Shown here one piece after another: positions 8,299 through 16,373 of a DNA stretch of 64,000 nt (positions are counted from its first letter, which is position 1; every line of letters begins with the position of its first letter). Source of the stretch: Halorubellus sp. JP-L1 (GTDB taxonomy: Archaea > Halobacteriota > Halobacteria > Halobacteriales > Natrialbaceae). The stretch is from the NCBI RefSeq assembly GCF_011440375.1, contig NZ_JAAOIR010000002.1, positions 930,001 through 994,000 on the forward strand, read 5' to 3'. Below the pieces are notes generated by a model that was not told where the DNA came from, did no database searches, and saw only the letters and a program-made list of their open reading frames with translations. A program made the position numbers and the translations under genes.

Positions 8299-10981
8299 CG
8301 GTCGGCGCCTCGCCGACCTCGACCGTCGACCGGTTCGTCGTCGAATCCTTCCTGACGTGCACGAGCTCGTCCGCCGCGCCGACGAGTTCCTCGTCGTGAC
8401 TGACGACGAGGATCTGCTCGACGCCGTACTCGGTCCGCATCGTCTCGACGAGCGTCAACAGTCGCGTGACGTGTCCCGAATCGAGGAACACCGTCGGCTC
8501 GTCGAGGATGAGCGGCGGCATCGGCGCCGTCCCCTCCACGCCCTCCGCGAGGAGACGGTAGATCGCACAGCGCAGACTGAGGTTGAATAGCGCGCGCTCG
8601 CCGCCCGACAACTGGTCCGGGTCGAGCGTCTCCCCGTCCTTCTGGTACACCGTCAGCTCGTAGTCCCCGGAGAGCTCGATGTGACTGTACGAGTCGTTCT
8701 GGTACACGAGATCGAACGTCTCGTTCAGCATCCGCTCCAGAGTCTCGACGTTCTGCTGGCGGAGCTCCGCGCGGAGTTCGCCGTACATCTCCTGTAGGTC
8801 CTGGGCCTCGTCGTACAGCGACTCCAGCGCCTCCACGCGCTCGCGAGCGGCCTCGCGCTGCTCGCGGAGGTCCTCGAGCGCCTCGATCTCGTTCTCGACG
8901 GCACCCCGCCGACTCTGGAGGTCGTCGCGCGTTGCGCGGAGGTCGTCGAGTTCCCCCTCGGCCTTCTCGATGTACGTCTCCGCACGCTCCTTCTCCGCCC
9001 GCGCCTCCGCGACGGTGTCCTCGTCGACCGCCGCCTCCAGTTCCTTCTTCCGCTCGCGTTTCTCCGCGAGGCGTTCGCGGCGCTCGTCGTTCAACTCCGC
9101 CTTCTGCTCGCGGTCCTCGCGCAACCGCCTGACGTCCTCGCGAGCGTCCGCGAGCGCCTCGCTCGCGTCGACGACCGCGTCTAGTGTCTCGATGCGATCG
9201 GTCACTTCCGCCTTCTCGGCGTTCGCCGACCCGAGGTCGCTCCGAAGGTCGTCGGCGGTTTCCCGCTTCGCTGCCGCTGCCTCGCGCTTGTCCTCGGCCG
9301 CCTCCTCGTGCTCGTCGGCGTCCGCGAGCAGGGACTCTCGACGCTCGCGCCTCTCCGCGATCGTCGACTCCTTCTCTTCGAGCAGTTGCTGCACGTTCTC
9401 CCGGCGGTCCTCCAGCGAGGACACCTCGCGCTCGGACTCCCGGAGCGCCTTCGCGTCCTCCAGGGCGTCCGCGAGGTCCTCGAGCGCCCCCTCGACGTCC
9501 TCGAGCGCGGACTCCTTCTCCGCGAGTCGCTCGCGGTCCTCGTCGAGCGAGTCGACGTGCGGGGATCCGTCCACGGACTGCCCGCACTCGGGACACTTCC
9601 CCGCCTCGAGCAGCCGCTCGCCCTCCTCTATTCGGTCCCGGAGCGACTCCACCGTCGCGCGCAGGTCCTCGCGCTCCCCGCGCAAGTCCTCGCGCTCCTC
9701 GCGGCGGTCGGCCACGAGCGATTCGGCCTCCCCTAACGAAACCGGCGCGTCCTCGAAAGCCGCCTTCGCCTCGGCTATCTCGTCGCCCAGTTCCTCGACC
9801 TTCTCCCGGCGGTCGGCCAGCTCCGACTCCGCCGCCTCCACCGCCTCCGCGAGCTCGTCGGCCTCTTCGCGGTCGGCTTCGGCTTCCGCCTCGAGTTCGT
9901 CCGCGCGCTCGGCGAGGCGCTCGGCCTCGTCGCTCGCCGAGCCGATCTCGACGGAGAGCTCGTTGATGCGCTCCTGGAGCTCGTCCACGCGCTCGCCGAG
10001 CGCGTCGCGCTCGACCGCCACCGCGTCCACGTCGACCGTCCCGTCCGCGTTCCGCACGGTCTCTGCGTCCAGCTCGGACTCCGCGAGTCGGTCCTCGAGT
10101 ACGGACTCGTGTTCCTCGACGGCCTCGCGACGCTGCGCAATCTTCTCTTTCAACGCGTCGCGCTCGCGCTCCGTCGCCGCGACAGTCGATTCGAGCTCCT
10201 CGACGTCCGCCTCGATCTCGTCGAGTTGCTCGCGTTTCTCCTCGTGCTCGTCGAGCACCGCCTGGGCATCGTCGCGCGTCTCCCGCGCGGTGTCGACTTG
10301 GTCCTCCAGCCGCTCGATCTCCGCGGTCGTCTCGCCGAGGTCGGACTCCAGTGCGTTCAGTCGCTCGTGGAGGTCCTTCGATTCCTTCGCCTCCACCTGG
10401 GACGCCAGCTCGTCGAGTCGCCCCGTCGCGTTGTCGAGGACGTCGGTCACGCCGAGGCGCGCCTCGCTCGCGCGCTCCCGGTACTCCTCGAGCTTCCCGA
10501 GCTGGAGGAGGTCGTCGATCATGTCCTGGCGTTCGGTCGGCGTGGCGTGGATGAGCTTGTTCACCTCGCCCTGCTGGACGTACGCGCAGTTCACGAACGC
10601 TGACGCGTCCATCCGCAGCAGGTCCGCGATCGCGCCGTCGACCGCGGTCGCGCCCTCCCACGTCTCCTCGCCGGGCCCCTCGAGCACGCAGTCGTGACTG
10701 ACGCGGTCGCCGTAGTCCTTCAGCGACCGCTCGAGGTGGTATCGGCCTCCAGCGTGTTCGAACCACAGTTCGACCGCGCACTCCTCCTCGCCAGTGCGGA
10801 TGACGCTCTCGCGCGGGCCGTCGATGGCCGCGCTCCCGTAGAGCGCGAAGAAGCACGCCTCGAGGAGCGAGGACTTCCCGCTCCCGTTCACGCCGTGGAC
10901 GACGGTGACGCCCGACGATAGCGACAGGTCTGCGTCCGCGTAGCACTTGAAGTTCTCGAGGGCGACGCGCTCGAACCTCAC
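8276..10981 (-). CDS. rad50: DNA double-strand break repair ATPase Rad50
   Basis: The 901-residue SMC-like ATPase pairs with Mre11 to sense and process DNA double-strand breaks. Walker [10 protein letters not shown] is at about residue 30. A long heptad-rich acidic coiled coil fills residues 180-720 and is broken by the zinc hook CPECGQ near residue 461, through which two Rad50 molecules join. The signature [14 protein letters not shown] and Walker [15 protein letters not shown] are near the C-terminus. The size is normal. Its ATG overlaps the mre11 stop by 4 nt (10978-10981), which suggests translational coupling. The 3' end is tandemly duplicated. Confidence 0.97.
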   Translation of the reverse strand: MRFERVALENFKCYADADLSLSSGVTVVHGVNGSGKSSLLEACFFALYGSAAIDGPRESVIRTGEEECAVELWFEHAGGRYHLERSLKDYGDRVSHDCVLEGPGEETWEGATAVDGAIADLLRMDASAFVNCAYVQQGEVNKLIHATPTERQDMIDDLLQLGKLEEYRERASEARLGVTDVLDNATGRLDELASQVEAKESKDLHERLNALESDLGETTAEIERLEDQVDTARETRDDAQAVLDEHEEKREQLDEIEADVEELESTVAATERERDALKEKIAQRREAVEEHESVLEDRLAESELDAETVRNADGTVDVDAVAVERDALGERVDELQERINELSVEIGSASDEAERLAERADELEAEAEADREEADELAEAVEAAESELADRREKVEELGDEIAEAKAAFEDAPVSLGEAESLVADRREEREDLRGEREDLRATVESLRDRIEEGERLLEAGKCPECGQSVDGSPHVDSLDEDRERLAEKESALEDVEGALEDLADALEDAKALRESEREVSSLEDRRENVQQLLEEKESTIAERRERRESLLADADEHEEAAEDKREAAAAKRETADDLRSDLGSANAEKAEVTDRIETLDAVVDASEALADAREDVRRLREDREQKAELNDERRERLAEKRERKKELEAAVDEDTVAEARAEKERAETYIEKAEGELDDLRATRDDLQSRRGAVENEIEALEDLREQREAARERVEALESLYDEAQDLQEMYGELRAELRQQNVETLERMLNETFDLVYQNDSYSHIELSGDYELTVYQKDGETLDPDQLSGGERALFNLSLRCAIYRLLAEGVEGTAPMPPLILDEPTVFLDSGHVTRLLTLVETMRTEYGVEQILVVSHDEELVGAADELVHVRKDSTTNRSTVEVGEAPTADLLADD

Positions 10982-12453
10982 AGGAACTCACCCATCGAGG
11001 ACTGCCCGTCGCCGTCGCCATCGCCGTCGCCGTCGCCGTCGGAGGCGCCGTCACCGCCGTCGGCTGCCGGCGCAGCTGCGGCCGCAGCAGGCTCGCTCTC
11101 GGCGTACTCGTCGCCGTCGTCGTCCGGTTCGTCGTCTGTTTCGGCGTCGTCCGGATCGTCGTCGTCTGTTTCGGCGTCGTCCGGATCGTCGTCGTCTGTT
11201 TCGGCGTCGTCCAAGTCGGTGCCTGCGTCGACCAGTTCGTCGTCCGTTTCGTCGACGTCGAGGTCGTCGGCGTCCTCGGGGGCGGGCGCGAACGCGTCGA
11301 GGTCGTCGTCGTCGACGATTCCCTGCACGCGTTCTTCGACGCTCTCGCGGACGTTCGAGTCGGCGAGCTTGCTCTCGCGGACGGTCTCGTCGATGCTGCG
11401 GGCGGCGTCGCTGAGGCCGAGGTCGCGGACGCGCTCGCGGACGGCTTCGTCTGGGTCCGCGAACGACACGTTCGCTTCGGTGTCGACGGCGACGTCGCGG
11501 TGGTCGTTCACGCGGACGACGAGCGCGCCGTCGTCCTTCGCGAGCTCCTCGACCGGCGCTGGCGTGACGGGCTCGCCGTCGCCGTCGATCGTGACGACGA
11601 CCACGGCGTCGTCGGCGTCGTACTGGCGGACGGCCTCGCGGACGCGGTCCGTGCCCTCGCCGCGCTCCAGGTCGACGTCCACGAACACGAACTCGCGCGT
11701 CTCCAGACCGCGGCGACTGATCGCGACGCCCTCGCCGGTCGCGTCGGCGTCCCCGCCGTCGGTGGCGCTCTCCGCATCGGCCTTCGCGTCGGCGTCGAAG
11801 CTCACGATGTTGTACCCGCGGTCGTCGCGCTCGCTCGCGCTCGCGCGCTCGGTCGACCCACAGTACGTCACCCACGCGTCCCGGACGCGCTCGGTGCCGG
11901 GGGCGTGGTTGTCGCCGAGGAGGAGGGCGTCGAAGTCGATCGTCGATTCGTCCAGCAGTCGCTTCGTGTCCCAGTCGGCGTGCGCGAACGGCTCGAAGAG
12001 GCCGTGCGAGACGAGCGACGCGTGGGTCGCGTCGGTGTCGGCGAACTCGTACGCGAGGTCGTCGCGGCGCGAGCGCGGAACGAAGTCCAGGCCGTAGAAC
12101 GCGGTGTCGCCGACGACCCGCGGTTCGTCGCCGAGGCGCTCGGCGAGCCCGAGGTCCTCGAAGAGGTCGAGCCACTGGCCGTCGCGCTTGCTCTCGTGGT
12201 TCCCGACGACGGCGAGGAACGGCACGCCCGCGTCCCGCAACTCGCGGAGCGCGGCGACGGTCCCCTGCAGGTCTCGGAGGCCGGGGCGTCGGTCGTGGAA
12301 GAGGTCCCCGGCGTGGACGACAGCGTCGACGTCGTCGTCGATGGCGTCGGCGACCACCGCCTCGAACGCCGCGAGGAAGTCCCGCTGGCGCTCGGGCGAG
12401 TGGTACTGGCGGTAACCGACGTGGGTGTCGCCCGTGTGAATCACCCGTGTCAT
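10978..12453 (-). CDS. mre11: DNA double-strand break repair nuclease Mre11
   Basis: The 491-residue metallophosphoesterase nuclease partners Rad50. The phosphoesterase motifs are all visible: HTGDTHVGY (residues 6-14), [30 protein letters not shown] and LLLGDNHAP. The capping region follows, and then an acidic tail from about residue 375. The tail contains three near-identical [10 protein letters not shown] units, an alanine run, a GD-dipeptide run and the end motif QSSMGEFL. The tail is low-complexity, but the final few residues look constrained and may bind a partner, which is inference. CCTTTAGG about 27 nt upstream of the ATG suggests a leaderless transcript. Confidence 0.96.
   Translation of the reverse strand: MTRVIHTGDTHVGYRQYHSPERQRDFLAAFEAVVADAIDDDVDAVVHAGDLFHDRRPGLRDLQGTVAALRELRDAGVPFLAVVGNHESKRDGQWLDLFEDLGLAERLGDEPRVVGDTAFYGLDFVPRSRRDDLAYEFADTDATHASLVSHGLFEPFAHADWDTKRLLDESTIDFDALLLGDNHAPGTERVRDAWVTYCGSTERASASERDDRGYNIVSFDADAKADAESATDGGDADATGEGVAISRRGLETREFVFVDVDLERGEGTDRVREAVRQYDADDAVVVVTIDGDGEPVTPAPVEELAKDDGALVVRVNDHRDVAVDTEANVSFADPDEAVRERVRDLGLSDAARSIDETVRESKLADSNVRESVEERVQGIVDDDDLDAFAPAPEDADDLDVDETDDELVDAGTDLDDAETDDDDPDDAETDDDDPDDAETDDEPDDDGDEYAESEPAAAAAAPAADGGDGASDGDGDGDGDGDGQSSMGEFL
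11131..11213. repeat. 30-bp in-frame repeats in the mre11 acidic tail
   Basis: A 30-bp unit starting GTCGTCTGTTTCGGCG recurs at 11131, 11161 and 11191 (third copy incomplete) with almost no change. It encodes the repeated decapeptide [11 protein letters not shown] separate run of GCCGTC-type hexamers at about 11007-11042 encodes the GD repeats. The near-identity at DNA level suggests recent slippage or conversion. Confidence 0.85.
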
Positions 12454-12456
12454 ACC

Positions 12457-12485
12457 CCGGCCTTGGCCGGCATCCCCTAAAGGGG
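12457..12485 (-). promoter_or_regulatory. mre11 promoter with two inverted repeats
   Basis: Directly upstream of the mre11 ATG (12453) lie CCGGCC/GGCCGG with a 2-nt spacer (12457-12470) and CCCC-TAAA-GGGG (12474-12485). On the minus strand the second contains TTTA, centred about 27 nt from the ATG, so it probably doubles as the TATA box. Regulation through the palindromes is inference. Confidence 0.4.
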
Positions 12486-12534
12486 TTTGCAGAGCACGGC
12501 GGAAGTGAAGGATCGCGGGAGTGTCGGGAGCGAG

Positions 12535-12571
12535 GCGACTGGGCGGCGTGAGGGCGCGACTGGGCGGCGTG
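12535..12571. repeat. 16-bp direct repeat between mre11 and the winged-helix gene
   Basis: GCGACTGGGCGGCGTG occurs at 12535-12550 and again at 12556-12571, a 21-bp period. It lies in the 215-nt gap between the start of mre11 and the end of the winged-helix gene. No convincing gene is seen in this gap. Confidence 0.7.
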
Positions 12572-12668
12572 GGCTTCCGGGGAGGAGGGTGCTATGGGTC
12601 GACCGAGGCCAGTTACGCGCAGTTGGTTCCTCTTCCTCGCAGTCGATTTACTCGAGCCGGGAGTCGAT

Positions 12669-12947
12669 TCACTCGACGTTGAGCGTGTAGATGCGCTTGC
12701 GGGCGTCCGAGAAGGAGAACCGCGAGTCGACGACGTGCTCGTCCTCGAGGCGGTTGAGTGCGTACCGGACGGTGCGGGCGGGCAGGAGGGTCTCCTCGGC
12801 GAGCTGGCTCTGGGTCAGGGAGTCCTCGTACTCGAGTACCTTCGCGACGAGCTTCGCGCTCGGCGGCAGGTCGGTCACGTCGTCCCACGAGCCCGTGGGT
12901 TCCTCGTCGGCGTCGTCTTCGCGCTGGTCGTACACGTTCGTGCTCAT
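12669..12947 (-). CDS. MarR-like winged-helix transcriptional regulator
   Basis: The 92-residue protein is a single winged-helix domain. AKLVAKVLEYEDSLTQSQLAEETLL gives the first helices, PARTVRYALNRLEDEHVV gives the recognition helix, and DSRFSFSDARKRIYTL gives the wing. This type is common and conserved in haloarchaea and is usually annotated as MarR-family or HTH protein. It is divergent from pan across a 217-nt gap rich in A/T. An AATAAT/ATTATT inverted repeat (12975-13000) overlaps its TATA region, so self-regulation is plausible. The stop is followed in frame 21 nt later by a second stop inside a degenerate copy of the gene tail. Confidence 0.82.
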   Translation of the reverse strand: MSTNVYDQREDDADEEPTGSWDDVTDLPPSAKLVAKVLEYEDSLTQSQLAEETLLPARTVRYALNRLEDEHVVDSRFSFSDARKRIYTLNVE

Positions 12948-13164
12948 CGTACACCACAGTAACCAATGCTCCCTAATAATACTAACTATGTAAGATTATT
13001 CTTCTGAGTTATTATCCAGTATGGTCGGGTGGGGATTCAGGTGGCGTCCCGCTCATCGATCGGCCGACTGCAGTTCGCCCCGCTATCCACCGACGACAGG
13101 GGCTCGGCCGGGGATTCTCACCCGACCCGAAGCCTCTTAAGAATCAGTACCTTACGAGTGGGTG
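12948..13164. promoter_or_regulatory. Divergent promoter region, winged-helix gene / pan
   Basis: Positions 12955-13020 are strikingly A/T-rich for this genome. On the minus strand TATTATTAGGG (12983-12973) lies about 30 nt before the regulator ATG. AATAAT (12975-12980) and ATTATT (12995-13000) form an inverted repeat around it. On the plus strand CTCTTAAGAA (about 13133-13142) sits about 27 nt before the pan ATG, as expected for a leaderless start. Confidence 0.55.
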
Positions 13165-14376
13165 ATGACCGACACCGTGGAAGACGTGGACTTCCCGTAC
13201 GCGGAAGACGCGTCCAAGCAGGAGAAGATCCAGGCCCTGCAGGAGCGGCTCGAAGTCCTGGAAGCGCAGAACGAGGAGATGCGGGACAAGCTCCTCGACG
13301 CCAACGCCGAGAACAACAAGTACCAGCAGAAACTCGAGCGTCTCACGCACGAGAACAAGAAGCTCAAGCAGTCCCCGCTGTTCGTCGCCACCGTTCAGGA
13401 AGTGAACGACGACGGCGTCATCATCAAGCAGCACGGGAACAACCAGGAGGCGCTCACCGAGGTCACCGACGAGATGTCCGAGGGTCTCGAGCCGGACGAC
13501 CGCGTCGCCGTCAACAACTCTCTCTCCATCGTCAAGGAACTCTCCAGCGAGACGGACGTCCGCGCTCGCGTCATGGAAGTGACGCAGAGCCCGGAGGTCG
13601 CGTACGAGGACATCGGTGGACTCGAAGAGCAGATGCAGGAGGTCCGCGAGACCGTCGAGATGCCCCTCGAGCACCCCGACATGTTCGTCGACGTCGGGAT
13701 CGAGCCGCCGAGCGGCGTCTTGCTGTACGGGCCGCCGGGCACCGGGAAGACGATGCTCGCGAAGGCCGTGGCGAACGAGACGGACGCGACGTTCATCAAG
13801 ATGGCCGGGAGCGAACTCGTTCACAAGTTCATCGGCGAGGGCGCGAAGCTCGTCCGCGACCTGTTCGAGGTCGCTCGCGAGCACGAGCCCGCCGTGATCT
13901 TCATCGACGAGATCGACGCGATCGCGTCCAAGCGCACGGAGTCGAAGACGAGCGGGGACGCGGAGGTCCAGCGGACGATGATGCAGCTGCTCTCGGAGAT
14001 GGACGGGTTCGAGGACCGCGGCGAGATCCGCATCATCGCCGCGACGAACCGCTTCGACATGCTCGACCGCGCCATCCTCCGCCCCGGGCGCTTCGACCGC
14101 CTCATCGAGGTGCCCAAGCCGGACGCGGACGGTCGCGAGCTCATCTTCCAGATTCACACGCGGAACATGAACGTCGCGGACGACCTGGACTTCTCGGCGC
14201 TCGCCGAGGACACCGAGAACGCCTCGGGCGCGGACATCAAGGCCATCTGCACGGAAGCCGGGATGTTCGCGATCCGCGACGACCGCACCACGGTGAAGCG
14301 CAGCGACTTCGAGGAGGCCTGGGCGAAGATCCAGGCCGAGGACGAGGACGACGAAGTCTCGAAGACGTTCGCCTGA
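13165..14376 (+). CDS. pan: Proteasome-activating nucleotidase PAN
   Basis: The 403-residue AAA+ ATPase unfolds substrates and feeds them to the 20S proteasome. An N-terminal coiled coil (about residues 12-72) is followed by the OB region ([17 protein letters not shown]). Walker [10 protein letters not shown] is at about residue 188, Walker [15 protein letters not shown] at about 245, and the arginine-finger region [10 protein letters not shown] further on. The C-terminus is SKTFA. Canonical PAN ends in hydrophobic-Tyr-X, which opens the proteasome gate. Here the last three residues are TFA, so the motif is degenerate. ATG 13165 is taken, though a GTG lies one codon earlier. A 13-nt piece of the gene end recurs 37 nt downstream. 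Confidence 0.95.
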   Translation: MTDTVEDVDFPYAEDASKQEKIQALQERLEVLEAQNEEMRDKLLDANAENNKYQQKLERLTHENKKLKQSPLFVATVQEVNDDGVIIKQHGNNQEALTEVTDEMSEGLEPDDRVAVNNSLSIVKELSSETDVRARVMEVTQSPEVAYEDIGGLEEQMQEVRETVEMPLEHPDMFVDVGIEPPSGVLLYGPPGTGKTMLAKAVANETDATFIKMAGSELVHKFIGEGAKLVRDLFEVAREHEPAVIFIDEIDAIASKRTESKTSGDAEVQRTMMQLLSEMDGFEDRGEIRIIAATNRFDMLDRAILRPGRFDRLIEVPKPDADGRELIFQIHTRNMNVADDLDFSALAEDTENASGADIKAICTEAGMFAIRDDRTTVKRSDFEEAWAKIQAEDEDDEVSKTFA

Positions 14377-14474
14377 CCAGTCTCGTCCTGGTTCCCGCGA
14401 CCGCGTTCGCCTGACCGCGTCCGGTTCGACTCGATTCCGACCGCTTTTTGGTTGCTGACGCGACACGTCGAGTC

Positions 14475-15410
14475 ATGAGTTCGGACGCCGCGGACGCTGA
14501 CGCGGAGACGACGCGCGAGACCGCCGCCGCCGACGCCTCGTGTCCGGCCGAGACCGTGGAGGTCCGCGGCCGGACGGTGACGTACGCGTCCTTCGGTGAC
14601 CCCGATGGCGTGCCGGTCGTGGGATTCCACGGCCTGCCGGGGTCGCGTGCGTTCGGGGCGTTCCTCGACGCGCCCGCTCGCGAGCGCGGCGTTCGCGTCC
14701 TCGTGCCGGACCGGCCGGGCGTCGGCGGGTCCGAGCCCTGGCCGGAACGATCGGTCGCGGACAGCGCGGACCTCTTCTCGGGCTTCCTCGACGCCCTCGA
14801 CGTGGATGCGGCGGGCGTCCTCGGGTTCTCCGCCGGCGGCCCGCACGCGCTCGCGTGCACGGCGCTCGTCCCAGAACGCGTCCGCGGGACAGCGCTGCTC
14901 GCCGGCCTCGCACCGCCGGACGCGGACGTCCCCGAGGCGACGATGGCTCGCGTCATGCACGGCCTCGCTCGCCGGACGAGCGTCGGACTGTCACTCGCCG
15001 CGCGCGTCCAGACCGCGCTCCTCTCCCGCGCGGACCCCGACGGCCTGCTCGAGTTGTTCACGGACGCGCCCGTCGCGCACGACGTCGTCGTCGACGATGC
15101 GACGGTTCCGGAGGTCCTCGCGACCGAGGCCGCGATCGCGCTCGAGGGCGGGCACCGGGCGCTCGCAGCCGAGTACCACGCGCTCGCGACCGACTGGGGA
15201 TTCGACCCGTACACCGTCGGGCCAACGGTCCAAGTCCTCCACGGCCGCGACGACGACAACGTCCCGGTCGAGGCTGCGAGGTACTACGAGCGCGTGCTAC
15301 CCGACGCGCACGTCGACGAGCACGCCGTCGACCACCTCGAACTAGTCCTCGACCACGCCGGCAACGCGCTCGACGCTGCCGCTGGCCAGTACCGAGCGCG
15401 AGAAACCTGA
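14475..15410 (+). CDS. Alpha/beta hydrolase
   Basis: The 311-residue product is a cytosolic alpha/beta-fold hydrolase. After an alanine-rich acidic N-terminus come the oxyanion region GFHGLPGSR, the VLVPDRPGVGGSEP segment, the nucleophile elbow GFSAGGPHALA (Ser in GxSxG), an acid candidate in LHGRDDDNVPVE, and a catalytic His candidate in HAVDHLELV. The substrate is unknown. Family members include esterases, epoxide hydrolases and haloperoxidase-like enzymes. It follows pan by 98 nt on the same strand but probably has its own promoter (CGCTTTTTGG near 14440). ATG 14475 is the first start after that element. Confidence 0.85.
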   Translation: MSSDAADADAETTRETAAADASCPAETVEVRGRTVTYASFGDPDGVPVVGFHGLPGSRAFGAFLDAPARERGVRVLVPDRPGVGGSEPWPERSVADSADLFSGFLDALDVDAAGVLGFSAGGPHALACTALVPERVRGTALLAGLAPPDADVPEATMARVMHGLARRTSVGLSLAARVQTALLSRADPDGLLELFTDAPVAHDVVVDDATVPEVLATEAAIALEGGHRALAAEYHALATDWGFDPYTVGPTVQVLHGRDDDNVPVEAARYYERVLPDAHVDEHAVDHLELVLDHAGNALDAAAGQYRARET

Positions 15411-15421
15411 GACGTTACAGC

Positions 15422-15562
15422 TCAGCCGAGCGCGAGGAAGAGCAGGTAGGGGACGCCGAACAGGAGGACGGTCATGACGGCGAGCAGTACGGCGTAGCCG
15501 GCGGCGGTCGCGCCAGCGGAGATCCACGTCGGATGGTCGAACTCGGAGCGGTCGACGTTCAT
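15422..15562 (-). CDS. 46-residue single-span membrane protein
   Basis: This tiny protein has a 12-residue polar N-terminus (MNVDRSEFDHPT) and one long hydrophobic stretch, GYAVLLAVMTVLLFGVPYLL, ending at the C-terminus. It probably spans the cytoplasmic membrane once. The pattern, a short acidic head with a Trp before the helix, recurs in haloarchaeal small proteins of unknown function. It converges with the hydrolase gene (11 nt between stops) and is divergent from guaAA. Its start codon shares a CATG palindrome with an upstream in-frame ATG of the guaAA reading frame. Confidence 0.7.
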   Translation of the reverse strand: MNVDRSEFDHPTWISAGATAAGYAVLLAVMTVLLFGVPYLLFLALG

Positions 15563-15589
15563 GCAAGTACCGTGTGACGCGGGGACCTT

Positions 15590-15654
15590 AGCGGTTGTCG
15601 TCTTCGGCGGGGCAGGAGCGGTTGTCGTCTTAGGCGGGGCAGGAGCGGTTGTCG
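15590..15654. repeat. 27-bp tandem repeat upstream of guaAA
   Basis: Units starting AGCGGTTGTCG begin at 15590, 15617 and 15644. The first two are complete with one difference and the third is partial. They lie between the tiny membrane protein and guaAA. The period is a multiple of three and the guaAA frame is open across them. Confidence 0.85.
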
Positions 15655-15719
15655 ACGCTCCCGGGGCCGACGCTGGCGCGTTCCGGACGGCTTTTGACCG
15701 GGGGGCGGTTACGACCGAT

Positions 15720-16277
15720 ATGACTCGGATCGTCGTGGTCGACAACCACGGACAGTTCACGCACCTCGAACATCGCGCCCTGCGGGACATGGGCGTGGAC
15801 GTCGAGATCGTCGACAACGAGACGCCGCCCGGCGAGGTCGACGCGGACGGCATCGTGCTCTCGGGCGGCCCGGAGATGGACCGGCGCGGGCGCTCGGACG
15901 ACTACCTGGACGACGACCGACCCGTCCTCGGCATCTGCCTCGGGATGCAGGTCATGGCGCACGCGCTCGACGGCGGTCGCGTCGGGAGCGGCGAGTACGG
16001 CGGGTACGCCGACGTCACCGTCGACATCCTCGATGCCGACGACGCGCTCGTCGGGAGCCTCCATCCCGACACGCGGACGTGGGCGAGCCACGCGGACGAA
16101 GTCAAGGAGGTCCCCGACGGGTTCGCGCGGACCGCCGAGAGCGACGTCTGCGGCGTCGAAGCGATGAGCGACCCCGAGCGCGACCTCTACGGCGTCCAGT
16201 GGCACCCCGAGGTCGCGCACACCGAGGAGGGCGAGGAAGTGTTCGAGAACTTCGTCGCCATCTGCGAGCAGGACTGA
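15720..16277 (+). CDS. guaAA: GMP synthase glutaminase subunit GuaAA
   Basis: The 185-residue protein is the class I glutamine amidotransferase subunit of archaeal two-subunit GMP synthase. It supplies ammonia for XMP to GMP conversion by GuaAB, which is not in this window. The nucleophile Cys is in GICLGMQVMAHAL (about residue 74), and the His-Glu pair is in GVQWHPEVAHTEEGE (about 162-164). The length matches stand-alone archaeal GuaAA. The frame is open 53 codons upstream through a 27-bp repeat, but MTRIVVVDNHGQFTHL is the family N-terminus. CTTTTGACC about 27 nt before ATG 15720 supports a leaderless start there. Confidence 0.94.
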   Translation: MTRIVVVDNHGQFTHLEHRALRDMGVDVEIVDNETPPGEVDADGIVLSGGPEMDRRGRSDDYLDDDRPVLGICLGMQVMAHALDGGRVGSGEYGGYADVTVDILDADDALVGSLHPDTRTWASHADEVKEVPDGFARTAESDVCGVEAMSDPERDLYGVQWHPEVAHTEEGEEVFENFVAICEQD

Positions 16278-16373
16278 GGCCGGAACGGCCGATACCGTGC
16301 CTCTCGAGGCAACTATCGTCGGGAAGCGGTGGTTAGTTAGGCTTATCCCGTTCTGACGTTTCTCCGGGAACAC

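Noticed and set aside
8970-10697. Long plus-strand open frame of 575 codons opposite rad50
   Set aside because: It encodes serine/arginine-rich low-complexity sequence, the expected antisense shadow of a GC-rich coiled-coil gene.
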